From Salegentibacter flavus (lineage in GTDB: Bacteria > Bacteroidota > Bacteroidia > Flavobacteriales > Flavobacteriaceae), in NCBI RefSeq assembly GCF_900115145.1, contig NZ_FOVL01000025.1, forward strand, positions 1 through 53,503: a DNA stretch of 53,503 nucleotides, given 5' to 3'. The position numbers and the translations under genes were made by a program. Shown here in pieces: positions 23,319 to 30,969 of the stretch. Below the pieces are notes generated by a model, which had not been told where the DNA came from, did not search any database, and was given only the letters and a program-made list of their open reading frames with translations. Numbering within the stretch: position 1 is the first letter of the stretch; each line of letters begins with the position of its first letter.

Positions 23319-23903
23319 TTAAAAATTATACCCCATACCAAACTGAATGCCTAAACCTGAAAGTTTGGAGTGGTGGTCTTCTTTCTCAAAGGGAATTAAT
23401 GCATAATGCCGAAAATTGGGATTAATGAACATCTGGAAGTTCCTGATATAATGGTTTACACCTATCCCAAGGCTAAAACCAATACCTGATTGGGAATCAA
23501 AACTATTGTCCGAATTTTGAAAATCCAGAACCGGTCCGCCATTGAAAAAGAAATAATCCAAAAATCTGTAATTAAGTAAAACGGGAATAGAGGTGATTTG
23601 AAGTCTTTCTCTTCTGGAAGTTTGCTCAGGTATTGGGGCCGAAGTTATTTTTATATCTCCCGTATAGAAACCCACTCCGCTTTCAAGACCAAGACCGTTA
23701 GGCAATCTCAGAATATATCTGATACCAAGTTCATAACCGGTTTCCGGATCATAACTGGCACCACCATCAAGACTTTGATTACTGTTCAATTCGTAGGAAG
23801 AAATACCATAATATCCGCGAATTTCACTTCGGTTCTGAGCTGAAATATTAGGTATAGTAGTGATTAGAATAAGAAGGATAAGGCTGAATTTTATAGTCTC
23901 CAT
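23319..23903 (-). CDS. Outer-membrane beta-barrel protein
   Basis: A 194-residue exported protein with signal peptide (METIKFSLILLILITTIPNISAQ) and alternating hydrophobic strands typical of the small OmpA/PorT-like beta-barrels of Bacteroidota: GIRYILRLPNGLGLESGVGFYTGDI, IPVLLNYRFLDYFFFNGGPVLDF, GIGFSLGIGVNHYI, and the C-terminal LGIQFGMGYNF with a terminal Phe. Function is unknown; such barrels range from porin-like to structural roles. It appears monocistronic. Confidence 0.8.
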   Translation of the reverse strand: METIKFSLILLILITTIPNISAQNRSEIRGYYGISSYELNSNQSLDGGASYDPETGYELGIRYILRLPNGLGLESGVGFYTGDIKITSAPIPEQTSRRERLQITSIPVLLNYRFLDYFFFNGGPVLDFQNSDNSFDSQSGIGFSLGIGVNHYIRNFQMFINPNFRHYALIPFEKEDHHSKLSGLGIQFGMGYNF

Positions 23904-23967
23904 TACAAGTGAAATTAAGAATGCGAACTGCTTATTTTTTATTTAAAGGTAATGAACTAAAATAAAA

Positions 23968-23995
23968 GACCCCATCGCGCAGTAACGATGAGGTC
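23968..23995 (-). terminator. Intrinsic terminator after the PLP-enzyme gene
   Basis: Read on the minus strand, GACCTCATCG pairs with CGATGGGGTC (one T-G pair) around an 8-nt loop, and TTTTATTTT follows. It lies 26 bp downstream of the stop at 24022. Confidence 0.7.
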
Positions 23996-24021
23996 CTTAT
24001 TAATCAATGATTTTAATTCAA

Positions 24022-25236
24022 TTAAGCGGTTCCCTTCTTAAGAACTCCTACTTCAAGCATACATTCCTTCATCGTTTGAAAGGTTCTTTCAATATCATTG
24101 TCTAAACCAATGCTGAAGCGAATAAGGCCATCGCTTAGTCCCATTTCCTTTTGTTCTTCCTCTGGAATTTCAGAAGAAGTGGAACTTCCTGGTGCGCTGA
24201 ACAGTGTTTTATAAAAGCCTAAACTCACTGCCAGGTAACCCAGATTCCTTTTCTGCATCAACTCCATAAGTTCGTTGGCTTTTTCAAGGCTTCCCACATC
24301 GAGAGTAAGTAAACCACCAAAACCATAATCTTCATTCATCATCTTTTTGAAGGTCTCGTGGCCGGGGTGCGATTTTAACCCTGGATAAACGGTTCTAAGC
24401 CCCTCTTCCTGGAATCTTTTGGCAAGATACATTGCATTGTGGCTGTGTTGCTTTATTCGGATATGAAGCGTTCTTAGATTCTTCAGAATAGAAGCAGCTC
24501 TCATACTGTCCATTGTTGGACCTAAAAGCATATTCGCACCGTCGTTTACACTTCTAAGAGAATCTATAAATTCCTGACTTCCGCAGGTAACTCCGCCAAC
24601 GGTATCACTACTTCCGTTTATGAATTTTGTCAAACTATGTATTACGATATCGGCGCCAAGTTCTTTGGGACTAATAGAGAGGGGAGAAAAAGTATTATCT
24701 ACCACGAAAGTAAGTCCATGTTTTTTGGCGATTTTAGCCAATTCCGCAAGATCAGCCACTTCCAGCAATGGATTGCTTATGGCTTCGCAATACAAAACTT
24801 TAGTGTTTTCGGTTATGGCAGCTTCAACCTTTTCGGCGTTGGTGATATCGACAAAAGCGGTGTTGATATTCAGTCTTGGTGCGAAATTTTTCAGAAATGC
24901 ATAAGTTCCGCCGTAGATAGTACGGCTGGAAACAATATGGTCTCCGGCTTTACATAACTGAAGCAGCGCAGGGGTGATAGCGCCCATTCCGCTGGCGGCA
25001 ACGTTTGCAGTTTCGGTGCCTTCCATAGCCGCAAGAGCTTCACCCAGATAAAGGTTGGAGGGAGAAGAATGCCTGGAATAAAGATAACACCCGTCTGCAT
25101 TCCCTTCGAAAGTGTCAAACATTGTTTTTGCTGAAAGGAAAGTATAAGTAGATGAATCGGAAATAGAAGGATTCACGCCTCCAAATTCTCCAAAGTATTG
25201 TAAGTCCTGGATTTTATCTGCTGGTTTGAATTTCAT
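24022..25236 (-). CDS. Cys/Met-metabolism PLP-dependent enzyme (trans-sulfuration family)
   Basis: A 404-residue PLP enzyme of the cystathionine gamma-synthase/gamma-lyase/methionine gamma-lyase fold. The cofactor lysine is Lys204 in VIHSLTKFINGSSD. PLP-phosphate contacts come from YLYSRHSSPS and ASGMGAITPAL, and the C-terminal APGSSTSSEIPEEEQ and LIRFSIGLD hold the substrate carboxylate (the Ser and Arg positions). In methionine gamma-lyase the loop reads YGCTFAF with a catalytic Cys; here it is YGGTYAFL, so a methionine gamma-lyase name is not supported. The usual SRxxNPT is also altered (SRHSSPS). It is divergently transcribed from an Lrp regulator, which suggests amino-acid-responsive control. 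Confidence 0.88.
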   Translation of the reverse strand: MKFKPADKIQDLQYFGEFGGVNPSISDSSTYTFLSAKTMFDTFEGNADGCYLYSRHSSPSNLYLGEALAAMEGTETANVAASGMGAITPALLQLCKAGDHIVSSRTIYGGTYAFLKNFAPRLNINTAFVDITNAEKVEAAITENTKVLYCEAISNPLLEVADLAELAKIAKKHGLTFVVDNTFSPLSISPKELGADIVIHSLTKFINGSSDTVGGVTCGSQEFIDSLRSVNDGANMLLGPTMDSMRAASILKNLRTLHIRIKQHSHNAMYLAKRFQEEGLRTVYPGLKSHPGHETFKKMMNEDYGFGGLLTLDVGSLEKANELMELMQKRNLGYLAVSLGFYKTLFSAPGSSTSSEIPEEEQKEMGLSDGLIRFSIGLDNDIERTFQTMKECMLEVGVLKKGTA

Positions 25237-25362
25237 GGTGTTTTAAATTTTTAGATTATATCAAATAACAACTATTTCGGAATAAAAATCAACTGTAGTG
25301 TCAAAATTCAGTAAAATAAACTATGATAATACATATAATAAGAATAATAATCTTAATTTGTG

Positions 25363-25370
25363 TATGTTTG
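25363..25370 (+). promoter_or_regulatory. -7 element of the Lrp-type regulator promoter
   Basis: TATGTTTG matches TAnnTTTG, 28 bp before the regulator ATG. Just upstream, AAGA-N7-TCTT (about 25350) forms a loose AT-rich dyad of the type Lrp/AsnC proteins bind; this part is weak. Confidence 0.4.
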
Positions 25371-25398
25371 GTTTTAAGAATAGAAAATTTTTCCGAAT

Positions 25399-25857
25399 AT
25401 GAAACTTGATGAAAAGGACCTACAGATCCTAAAGCATTTGCAACGGGATAGCAAAATGACAAATAAGGAGATTTCGGTGAAATTGGCCCTGTCAATAACC
25501 GCGGTCTATGAACGCATCAAGCGCCTGGAAAGGGAAGGGGTGATCTCAAAATATGTTGCCCTGTTAAATCCTGATAGAGTTGATAAAGCCTTTACGGTTT
25601 TTTGCCAGATAAAACTTATTCAGCATACCAAAGATTATCTTACCCGTTTCGAAACTGAAGTCACGAGCCTGCCCGAGGTTTTGGAATGTTTCCACGTGAG
25701 CGGTGAGTATGATTATATTTTAAAAGTTCTGGTGAAAGATATGGCTGCCTATCGTGAATTTATGGTGACCAAACTCACCACTCTGGATCATATAGGTAGT
25801 ACGCAAAGCACCTTTACCATTGAAAAGGTAAAGAATACCACTGCAATTAGCCTTTAA
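25399..25857 (+). CDS. Lrp/AsnC family transcriptional regulator
   Basis: A 152-residue feast/famine regulator. The N-terminal winged helix-turn-helix reads LDEKDLQILKHLQRDSKMTNKEISVKLALSITAVYERIKRLEREGVI (in two overlapping parts). The C-terminal RAM (amino-acid binding) domain has LPEVLECFHVSGEYDYILKVLVKDMAAYREF, including the SGEYDYIL effector-pocket motif. Family members form octamers and respond to Leu, Met, Cys or other amino acids. It shares a 162-bp divergent promoter region with the trans-sulfuration-type enzyme, which is its likely target. Confidence 0.93.
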   Translation: MKLDEKDLQILKHLQRDSKMTNKEISVKLALSITAVYERIKRLEREGVISKYVALLNPDRVDKAFTVFCQIKLIQHTKDYLTRFETEVTSLPEVLECFHVSGEYDYILKVLVKDMAAYREFMVTKLTTLDHIGSTQSTFTIEKVKNTTAISL

Positions 25858-25889
25858 TTCTTAAAGTTTTGCCAGGAACCTGCTCTGCA

Positions 25890-25920
25890 TTGGTCATTGG
25901 CGTGAATAGTTGTACTTTTG
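25890..25920 (+). promoter_or_regulatory. Bacteroidota-type promoter of lpd
   Basis: TTG at 25890-25892 and TACTTTTG at 25913-25920 are separated by exactly 20 bp, matching the -33/-7 arrangement of Bacteroidota sigma-A promoters. The predicted start of transcription leaves a leader of roughly 27 nt before the ATG at 25954. Confidence 0.65.
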
Positions 25921-25953
25921 TGTTCAATTTGTTAAAAATTCAAACATTAAATT

Positions 25954-27360
25954 ATGAGTAAATATGATGTTGCAGTTATAGGTTCTGGCCCCGGAGGATA
26001 TGTGGCCGCTATACGCTGCGCGCAACTGGGAATGAAAACTGCTATCATAGAGAAATATTCAACTTTGGGGGGAACCTGCCTGAATGTAGGTTGTATTCCG
26101 AGTAAAGCCTTACTGGATTCTTCGCATCATTACCACGATGCCGTAAAGCATTTCGAAGACCACGGAATTGAAATTCCGGGTGAGGTAAAGGTAAACCTTG
26201 AAAAAATGATGGAGCGTAAATCATCGGTGGTAAGTCAAACCTGCGACGGAGTGAAGTACCTGATGGATAAAAACAAGATTGATGTTTTTGAAGGTGTTGG
26301 TTCTTTTAAGGATAAAACCCACATCAATATTGAAAAGAACGATGGCGAAACCGAAACCATTGAAGCTAAAAAAACCATTATTGCTACTGGTTCAAAACCG
26401 GCCAATCTTCCGTTTATAGAACTTGATAAAGAAAGAATTATAACTTCTACTGAAGCTTTAAAATTAAAGGAAATTCCTAAGCATATGATTGTGATTGGTG
26501 GTGGAGTGATTGGCCTGGAATTAGGTCAGGTTTACCGCCGTTTAGGAGCTGAGGTTACTGTAGTAGAATTTATGGACAGAATTATCCCTACTATGGATAG
26601 TGCACTTTCTAAAGAACTTCAAAAAGTACTGAAAAAACAAGGCGTGAAATTCCATACTTCTACTAAAGTGAAATCTGTTGGGCGCAATGGTGACGAGATC
26701 ATCATCAAAGCAGATGATAAAAAAGATAAAGAAGTAGAGTTTAAAGGAGATTACTGTCTGGTTTCAGTGGGTCGTAAACCTTTTACTGACGGATTAAATG
26801 CCGATGCTGCCGGAGTTAAAGTGACCGATAAAGGAATGATCGAGGTAAATGAACATTTGCAAACCAACGTAGAGAATATCTATGCTATTGGGGATGTTGT
26901 TCGTGGCGCTATGCTGGCCCATAAAGCCGAAGAAGAAGGAACCTTTGTGGCTGAAACTATCGCAGGGCAAAAACCGCATATCGATTATAACCTTATTCCC
27001 GGGGTGGTTTATACCTGGCCAGAAGTTGCTGCGGTAGGGAAAACCGAAGAAGAACTTAAGGAAGAAGGCGTAAAATATAAAGAAGGGAAATTCCCAATGC
27101 GTGCTCTTGGACGTTCCAGAGCCAGCGGAGATCTGGACGGATTCGTAAAAATCCTTGCCGATGAAAAGACCGATGAGGTGCTTGGCGTACATATGATAGG
27201 CGCCCGTACTGCCGATCTTATTGCTGAAGCGGTAACCGCGATGGAATTCCGCGCTTCTGCTGAAGATATTTCAAGAATGAGCCACGCGCATCCAACCTAT
27301 GCTGAAGCCGTTAAGGAAGCTGCTCTTGCTGCTACCGATAACCGCCCTTTGCACGTATAG
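25954..27360 (+). CDS. lpdA: Dihydrolipoyl dehydrogenase (E3)
   Basis: A 468-residue flavoprotein disulfide reductase. The FAD-binding GxGxxG is IGSGPGGYVAAIRC (residues 9-22). The redox-active disulfide is Cys42-Cys47 in LGGTCLNVGCIPSK. The NAD-binding site is MIVIGGGVIGLELGQVYRRLGAEVTVVEF, followed by NIYAIGDVV. The active-site base His is in SHAHPTYAEAVKEAA near the C-terminus. It reoxidises lipoyl groups of pyruvate, 2-oxoglutarate and branched-chain dehydrogenases and the glycine cleavage system. It is transcribed alone from a good promoter and ends at a strong terminator. Confidence 0.96.
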   Translation: MSKYDVAVIGSGPGGYVAAIRCAQLGMKTAIIEKYSTLGGTCLNVGCIPSKALLDSSHHYHDAVKHFEDHGIEIPGEVKVNLEKMMERKSSVVSQTCDGVKYLMDKNKIDVFEGVGSFKDKTHINIEKNDGETETIEAKKTIIATGSKPANLPFIELDKERIITSTEALKLKEIPKHMIVIGGGVIGLELGQVYRRLGAEVTVVEFMDRIIPTMDSALSKELQKVLKKQGVKFHTSTKVKSVGRNGDEIIIKADDKKDKEVEFKGDYCLVSVGRKPFTDGLNADAAGVKVTDKGMIEVNEHLQTNVENIYAIGDVVRGAMLAHKAEEEGTFVAETIAGQKPHIDYNLIPGVVYTWPEVAAVGKTEEELKEEGVKYKEGKFPMRALGRSRASGDLDGFVKILADEKTDEVLGVHMIGARTADLIAEAVTAMEFRASAEDISRMSHAHPTYAEAVKEAALAATDNRPLHV

Positions 27361-27382
27361 TTGATCCTGAAGCCAAAATTTT

Positions 27383-27420
27383 AAAACCCGGAAATCGAGA
27401 GATTTTCGGGTTTTATTTTT
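27383..27420 (+). terminator. Intrinsic terminator after lpd
   Basis: A 14-bp stem (AAAACCCGGAAATC with GATTTTCGGGTTTT, one G-U) with a GAGA tetraloop, followed by ATTTTT. Confidence 0.85.
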
Positions 27421-27489
27421 ATTTCCGGTGTATTAAATTGGTATCTGTTCTTTACCTATCTTTATGGGGTTAAATTAAACATAGAAAAA

Positions 27490-27597
27490 ATGTCAAAAGA
27501 AAAATCACCCTCGAAGAATTCGGCTAAAAAAGAGCCGGTTTTGAGTTTAAAGGAAAAACGTGCCGCCAAGGCCGTAAAGAAAAAGAACCGAACTTAA
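27490..27597 (+). CDS. Small Lys-rich basic protein, 35 residues
   Basis: ATG at 27490, 35 codons, stop at 27595-27597. The product (MSKEKSPSKNSAKKEPVLSL then KEKRAAKAVKKKNRT) has about 15 Lys or Arg, no cysteine and no hydrophobic core. Similar tiny SxxxKxxSLKEKRAxK peptides are, from memory, widespread as hypothetical proteins in Bacteroidota. Nucleic-acid or ribosome binding is a plausible inference, nothing more. It is bracketed by two strong terminators (27383-27420 and 27609-27640), so it forms its own transcription unit, which supports it being a real gene. Confidence 0.7.
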   Translation: MSKEKSPSKNSAKKEPVLSLKEKRAAKAVKKKNRT

Positions 27598-27608
27598 GAA
27601 AAGATAAA

Positions 27609-27640
27609 AAAATCCCGCACCTGTGGGATTTTATATTTTT
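27609..27640 (+). terminator. Intrinsic terminator after the small basic protein gene
   Basis: AAAATCCCGC and GTGGGATTTT pair (one G-U) around ACCT, followed by ATATTTTT. The A-tract on the other side would let it also serve the minus-strand gene ending at 27673. Confidence 0.75.
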
Positions 27641-27672
27641 AGATAAAAGTAAGCTAGTTCTGAGATAAACGC

Positions 27673-28545
27673 TTAGTGAATATTAATCACATAAGTTGCC
27701 TGATAAACTTCTTCTGGTTCCAACTGCTCGATACCTTCTTTTGTTTTCAGGTTTTGGTCGGTGCCTTCCACATCGGCGATACCCAGCCAGGGTTCTATGC
27801 AAACGTATGGTGCATTTGGTTTAGCCCATATTCCAAGGTTTTTAAAGTCTGAATATTCCACGCTTAAAACAGCTCCCGAATTTTTGCTTTTAAGGACCAC
27901 TTTCTTTGAGGGAATATTTTTGAAAATAAGTGCGTCATTCTCAAAGAGGTCCTTCTTCAACCAGATTTTATTCTCATTATCAAGAATTCCTTCGGTTCTT
28001 TCGCTCACCAGACCTTCTTTATTAAGCAAATAACTGCGTAGATCTAGCTTTTGGTCAAATTCCAGGTAATAATCTTCGTAATCCTCATTCTCTGATAGCG
28101 GAGCATTAAATGCCGGATGACCGCCCAGAGAGAAATACATAGTCTTTTCATCTAAATTAGAGACCTGGTGAGACACTTCCAGGTTTTTTCCATTTAATTT
28201 GAATGCGATTTCAAAATTAAATTTAAACGGATATTGCTTCAGACTTTCTTCTGAAAATTGTAATTCAAAAACCAGTTCATTTTCGGTTTTTGATTTTAAC
28301 CGAATATTTTTGTTGTAACGCACAAATCCGTGTTTGGGCATTTTATAGGTTTTGCCTTCAAAAGTATATTCGCCGTTTTTCAACACGCCAATTACAGGGA
28401 AGAGGTTCGGTGCCTGACTAGCCCAGATTTCGGGATTGCCTTGCCAAAGATGTTCAATGCCGGTTTCCAGGTTTTTGATGCTTGAAAGTTCGGCCCCTAC
28501 AGGATTTACTGTTATACTTAGAAATTCATTTTTTATTTGATGCAT
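27673..28545 (-). CDS. Aldose 1-epimerase family protein (LacX/YeaD-like)
   Basis: A 290-residue galactose-mutarotase-fold protein from the ATG at 28545, which directly begins the conserved N-terminus (MHQIKNEFLSITVNPVGAELSSIKN). A 9-codon longer frame overlaps the helicase gene. Recognisable segments are WASQAPNLFPVIGVLKNGEY, YKMPKHGFVRY (active-site His region), MYFSLGGHPAFNAP (second His) and CIEPWLGIADVEG (catalytic Glu). The set resembles LacX and related sugar-phosphate mutarotases more than canonical GalM. It starts 1 bp after the helicase stop codon, so the two are cotranscribed. Confidence 0.85.
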   Translation of the reverse strand: MHQIKNEFLSITVNPVGAELSSIKNLETGIEHLWQGNPEIWASQAPNLFPVIGVLKNGEYTFEGKTYKMPKHGFVRYNKNIRLKSKTENELVFELQFSEESLKQYPFKFNFEIAFKLNGKNLEVSHQVSNLDEKTMYFSLGGHPAFNAPLSENEDYEDYYLEFDQKLDLRSYLLNKEGLVSERTEGILDNENKIWLKKDLFENDALIFKNIPSKKVVLKSKNSGAVLSVEYSDFKNLGIWAKPNAPYVCIEPWLGIADVEGTDQNLKTKEGIEQLEPEEVYQATYVINIH

Positions 28546-28546
28546 C

Positions 28547-29896
28547 TTATTTCTTTCTTCTTCGGTTAGCATTTTTATCGCCCCTGGTTTTAGGCTTTTT
28601 ATATTTCTTCACGATTTCCCTTCTATAGGATCCGCCCAGATTTTCTTTTCTGTTTTTCTCCTTTTTCTCGTGGAAAGCAGGGCCCGGAGCATCGGCATCG
28701 GAAGTTTTTGAAGGATTGTTGGCTTCAAAGATTCTGGGTTGTTCTTCAGGGATCAGTTCCGTAGAGATCTCAACTTCATCCGGAAGCTCCTTTCTAGGAA
28801 CTTCCATTTTCATCAAAGCTTCAATGTTTTCAAGATATTCGGTTTCGGCTTCGGTGGTTAATAAAATGGATTTTCCTTCTTTTTCTGCCCGACCCGTTCG
28901 GCCGATACGGTGCATATAATTTTCGGGATATTTCGGGGTGTCGAAGTTGATTACGTGGCTCACCGATTCAATATCCAGACCCCTGGCCATCACATCGGTT
29001 GCAACCAGGATCCTGGAAAATCCGCTGCCGAATTGCTTAATGCTTCGCAGCCTGTAATTCTGCGTTTTATTGGAGTGAATTACCGTACACTCTTTGGGAA
29101 AATGCGATTCAAGTTCCTGGTGAAGCCGATCGGCCATCCGCTTGTAGGCTACAAAGATGAGCACCTTGGAATAGGTTTCTTTATCCTGAAGAATATGTTT
29201 CAGGAAATTGACTTTGGTATTAAAATTCGGGATTCTGTAGCCGGTTTGTTCGATGTTGTCCAGGGGAGTTCCACTGGCTGCAACCGAAATTTTCTCCGGA
29301 CTCTTAAAATTAGATTCGATTAAAATCTCCACATTTTCAGTAATTGTAGCCGAAAACATTATGTTTTGTCTGTTCTCCGGAAGCAATTCGAAAATATTAT
29401 TGATCTGAAATTTGAAACCCAGGTCCAGCATGACATCTACTTCATCGATCACCAGTTTCTGGATAGATTTTAGCTGAAGCGCCCGTCTAAGAACCAAATC
29501 GTAAAGCCTTCCCGGTGTAGCCACTACGATATCCTGACCTTGCATAAGATTTTGTTGTTGGGTATTCATATTCACCCCGCCATAAATCCCTGCTATGCGA
29601 ACATTCATATAAGCGGTAAGCTTCTCAATTTCCTCCAATACCTGAACTACCAGCTCCCTGGTAGGTACCAGAATGAGCACTCTGGGATTTTTTTGCTCTG
29701 AGTATTTAAGCATCCTTAAAATAGGAAGCATATAGGCAAAGGTCTTTCCTGTTCCGGTTTGGGCGATTCCCACCATATCTCTACCCGACATAATGGTAGA
29801 AAAAGTTTGTTCCTGAATAGGGGTTGGGGAAGTAATCCCGAGATCATCCAATGCATTTCGCAAAGGCGTAGTAATATTTAAATCCTGAAAAGTCAC
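28547..29896 (-). CDS. DEAD-box RNA helicase with DEVD motif II
   Basis: A 449-residue ATP-dependent RNA helicase of the RhlE/DeaD class. The Q motif lies near residues 25-30 (PTPIQEQ). Motif I is AQTGTGKT (45-52). Ia PTREL, Ib TPGR and motif II VIDEVDVMLDLGF (Asp151) follow, so the signature is DEVD, not DEAD. Further motifs are III FSATI, V ATDVMARGLDIE and VI YMHRIGRTGR. A Lys/Arg-rich tail after residue 380, ending KPKTRGDKNANRRRKK, would bind RNA nonspecifically. It likely serves ribosome assembly or cold-stress RNA remodelling. It is upstream of and nearly abutting the aldose-epimerase-like gene. Confidence 0.93.
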   Translation of the reverse strand: MTFQDLNITTPLRNALDDLGITSPTPIQEQTFSTIMSGRDMVGIAQTGTGKTFAYMLPILRMLKYSEQKNPRVLILVPTRELVVQVLEEIEKLTAYMNVRIAGIYGGVNMNTQQQNLMQGQDIVVATPGRLYDLVLRRALQLKSIQKLVIDEVDVMLDLGFKFQINNIFELLPENRQNIMFSATITENVEILIESNFKSPEKISVAASGTPLDNIEQTGYRIPNFNTKVNFLKHILQDKETYSKVLIFVAYKRMADRLHQELESHFPKECTVIHSNKTQNYRLRSIKQFGSGFSRILVATDVMARGLDIESVSHVINFDTPKYPENYMHRIGRTGRAEKEGKSILLTTEAETEYLENIEALMKMEVPRKELPDEVEISTELIPEEQPRIFEANNPSKTSDADAPGPAFHEKKEKNRKENLGGSYRREIVKKYKKPKTRGDKNANRRRKK

Positions 29897-29947
29897 AGTT
29901 TGAAGTTTTTATGGGCCAGCAAAGTTAGTGAAACTCTGTTTTAAAAT

Positions 29948-30004
29948 TGCCGAAGGCAGCATTTAAAACAGTTAGTTGAACTAATCCCGACGGAAGTCGG
30001 GATC
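29948..30004. repeat. REP-like palindromic unit, copy 1
   Basis: A 57-bp unit with two hairpins joined by a 26-nt AT-rich linker (CATTTAAAACAGTTAG in its middle). Hairpin one is TGCC-GAA-GGCA; hairpin two is ATCCCGAC-GGAA-GTCGGGAT. A second copy of equal length starts 107 bp later and differs at six positions. Confidence 0.8.
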
Positions 30005-30054
30005 CCATTGACCCCATCAGCCTGTAAAGTGTTCCTGTCTCCATTTTATTTTAA

Positions 30055-30111
30055 TGCCGAAGGCATCATTTAAAACAGTTAGTTGAACTAATCCCGCCGC
30101 AGGGCGGGATC
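30055..30111. repeat. REP-like palindromic unit, copy 2
   Basis: Same 57-bp architecture as the unit at 29948: TGCC-GAA-GGCA, identical linker core, then ATCCCGCC-GCAG-GGCGGGAT. Relative to copy 1, the A-T pair in the second stem is a C-G pair, a compensatory change; most other differences fall in the loop. Confidence 0.8.
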
Positions 30112-30161
30112 TCATCGGTTCTGCAAGTTTTTTATAAGGTTTTATTTTTTCTATTTATAGT

Positions 30162-30194
30162 AACCCTGCAAGGGCTCCAAGCCCTTGCAGGGTT
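30162..30194. repeat. 15-bp perfect inverted repeat
   Basis: AACCCTGCAAGGGCT and AGCCCTTGCAGGGTT pair completely around CCA, followed by TTCGG instead of a T-run. It resembles interspersed palindromic repeats. As a terminator it would be untypical because the flanking genes (helicase on minus, reductase on plus) diverge from this interval. Confidence 0.7.
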
Positions 30195-30260
30195 TTCGGA
30201 CTACCGCAATAAAATTGTTAAGGAAAATAACAAAATCAGGCTAAAAAGCTTTAGTTTCTA

Positions 30261-30268
30261 TATTTTTG
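30261..30268 (+). promoter_or_regulatory. -7 element upstream of flavin reductase gene
   Basis: TATTTTTG matches TAnnTTTG, 19 bp before the start codon at 30288. No clear -33 element is seen. Confidence 0.4.
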
Positions 30269-30287
30269 GACATAAGCTTAACCAACT

Positions 30288-30848
30288 ATGAAAAAGATAC
30301 TTGCCTTTACAGGCTCCAACAGCAGTACGTCTATCAATTTGCAGTTATTGAACCATATCACGGGACGCATTCAGGGTCACGAGATCAAAACTATTAGTCT
30401 AACCGATTATGAATTGCCGATTTATTGCGCCGATATTGAGAAGGAGCGGGGGATACCTGTAAATGCAAGTATTATTAAAAACCAGATATCGCAGCACGAT
30501 GGTCTGGTAATTACTGTCAATGAACACAACCGCAACATCTCTGCTTTTTTCAAAAATGTTATCGATTGGCTTTCACGGCTTGACCGCAATTTTCTGACCG
30601 GAAAAAAGATTCTACTTATGAGCACCTCTCCGGGAGCCCGAGGCGGAGCTGCAGCCCTGGAATATTGCAAGACTATTTTTCCGCGTTTCGGAGGGCAGGT
30701 AGTGCAAAGTTTTAGTTTACCCTCTTTCCGAGATAATTTTCAGGATGGAAAAATATTAAATGAAGTTCTGGAATTAGGAATCGAAGATGTGTTAACCAGT
30801 TTCTCCCAGGATGTGGAAGAAAGTCCGGATAACAACATTGAGGAATAA
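30288..30848 (+). CDS. NADPH-dependent FMN reductase family protein
   Basis: A 186-residue flavodoxin-like reductase. The FMN phosphate loop is AFTGSNSSTSINLQLL (residues 6-21). The second flavin loop is in GLVITVNEHNRNISAFFKNVIDWLSR, where the family usually has PEYNxxxPxxLKNxID(W). MSTSPGARGGAAALEY forms the third loop. Members reduce FMN, quinones, chromate or azo compounds with NAD(P)H. No partner monooxygenase is near. The gap of 121 bp and a fresh -7 element before pabB suggest separate transcription. Confidence 0.88.
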   Translation: MKKILAFTGSNSSTSINLQLLNHITGRIQGHEIKTISLTDYELPIYCADIEKERGIPVNASIIKNQISQHDGLVITVNEHNRNISAFFKNVIDWLSRLDRNFLTGKKILLMSTSPGARGGAAALEYCKTIFPRFGGQVVQSFSLPSFRDNFQDGKILNEVLELGIEDVLTSFSQDVEESPDNNIEE

Positions 30849-30941
30849 TTATTTTTGGTTTATATCAAAAACCGACTGGATTAATTTCCACAATATTTAA
30901 AAAGCTTTGACAGAACCTTCATTCTTTAGCTTTCGTCTTTT

Positions 30942-30949
30942 TACCTTTG
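30942..30949 (+). promoter_or_regulatory. -7 element of the pabB promoter
   Basis: TACCTTTG is an exact match to TAnnTTTG and ends 20 bp before the GTG start of pabB. Confidence 0.5.
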
Positions 30950-30969
30950 CCTTCCAAACCTAATTATTC

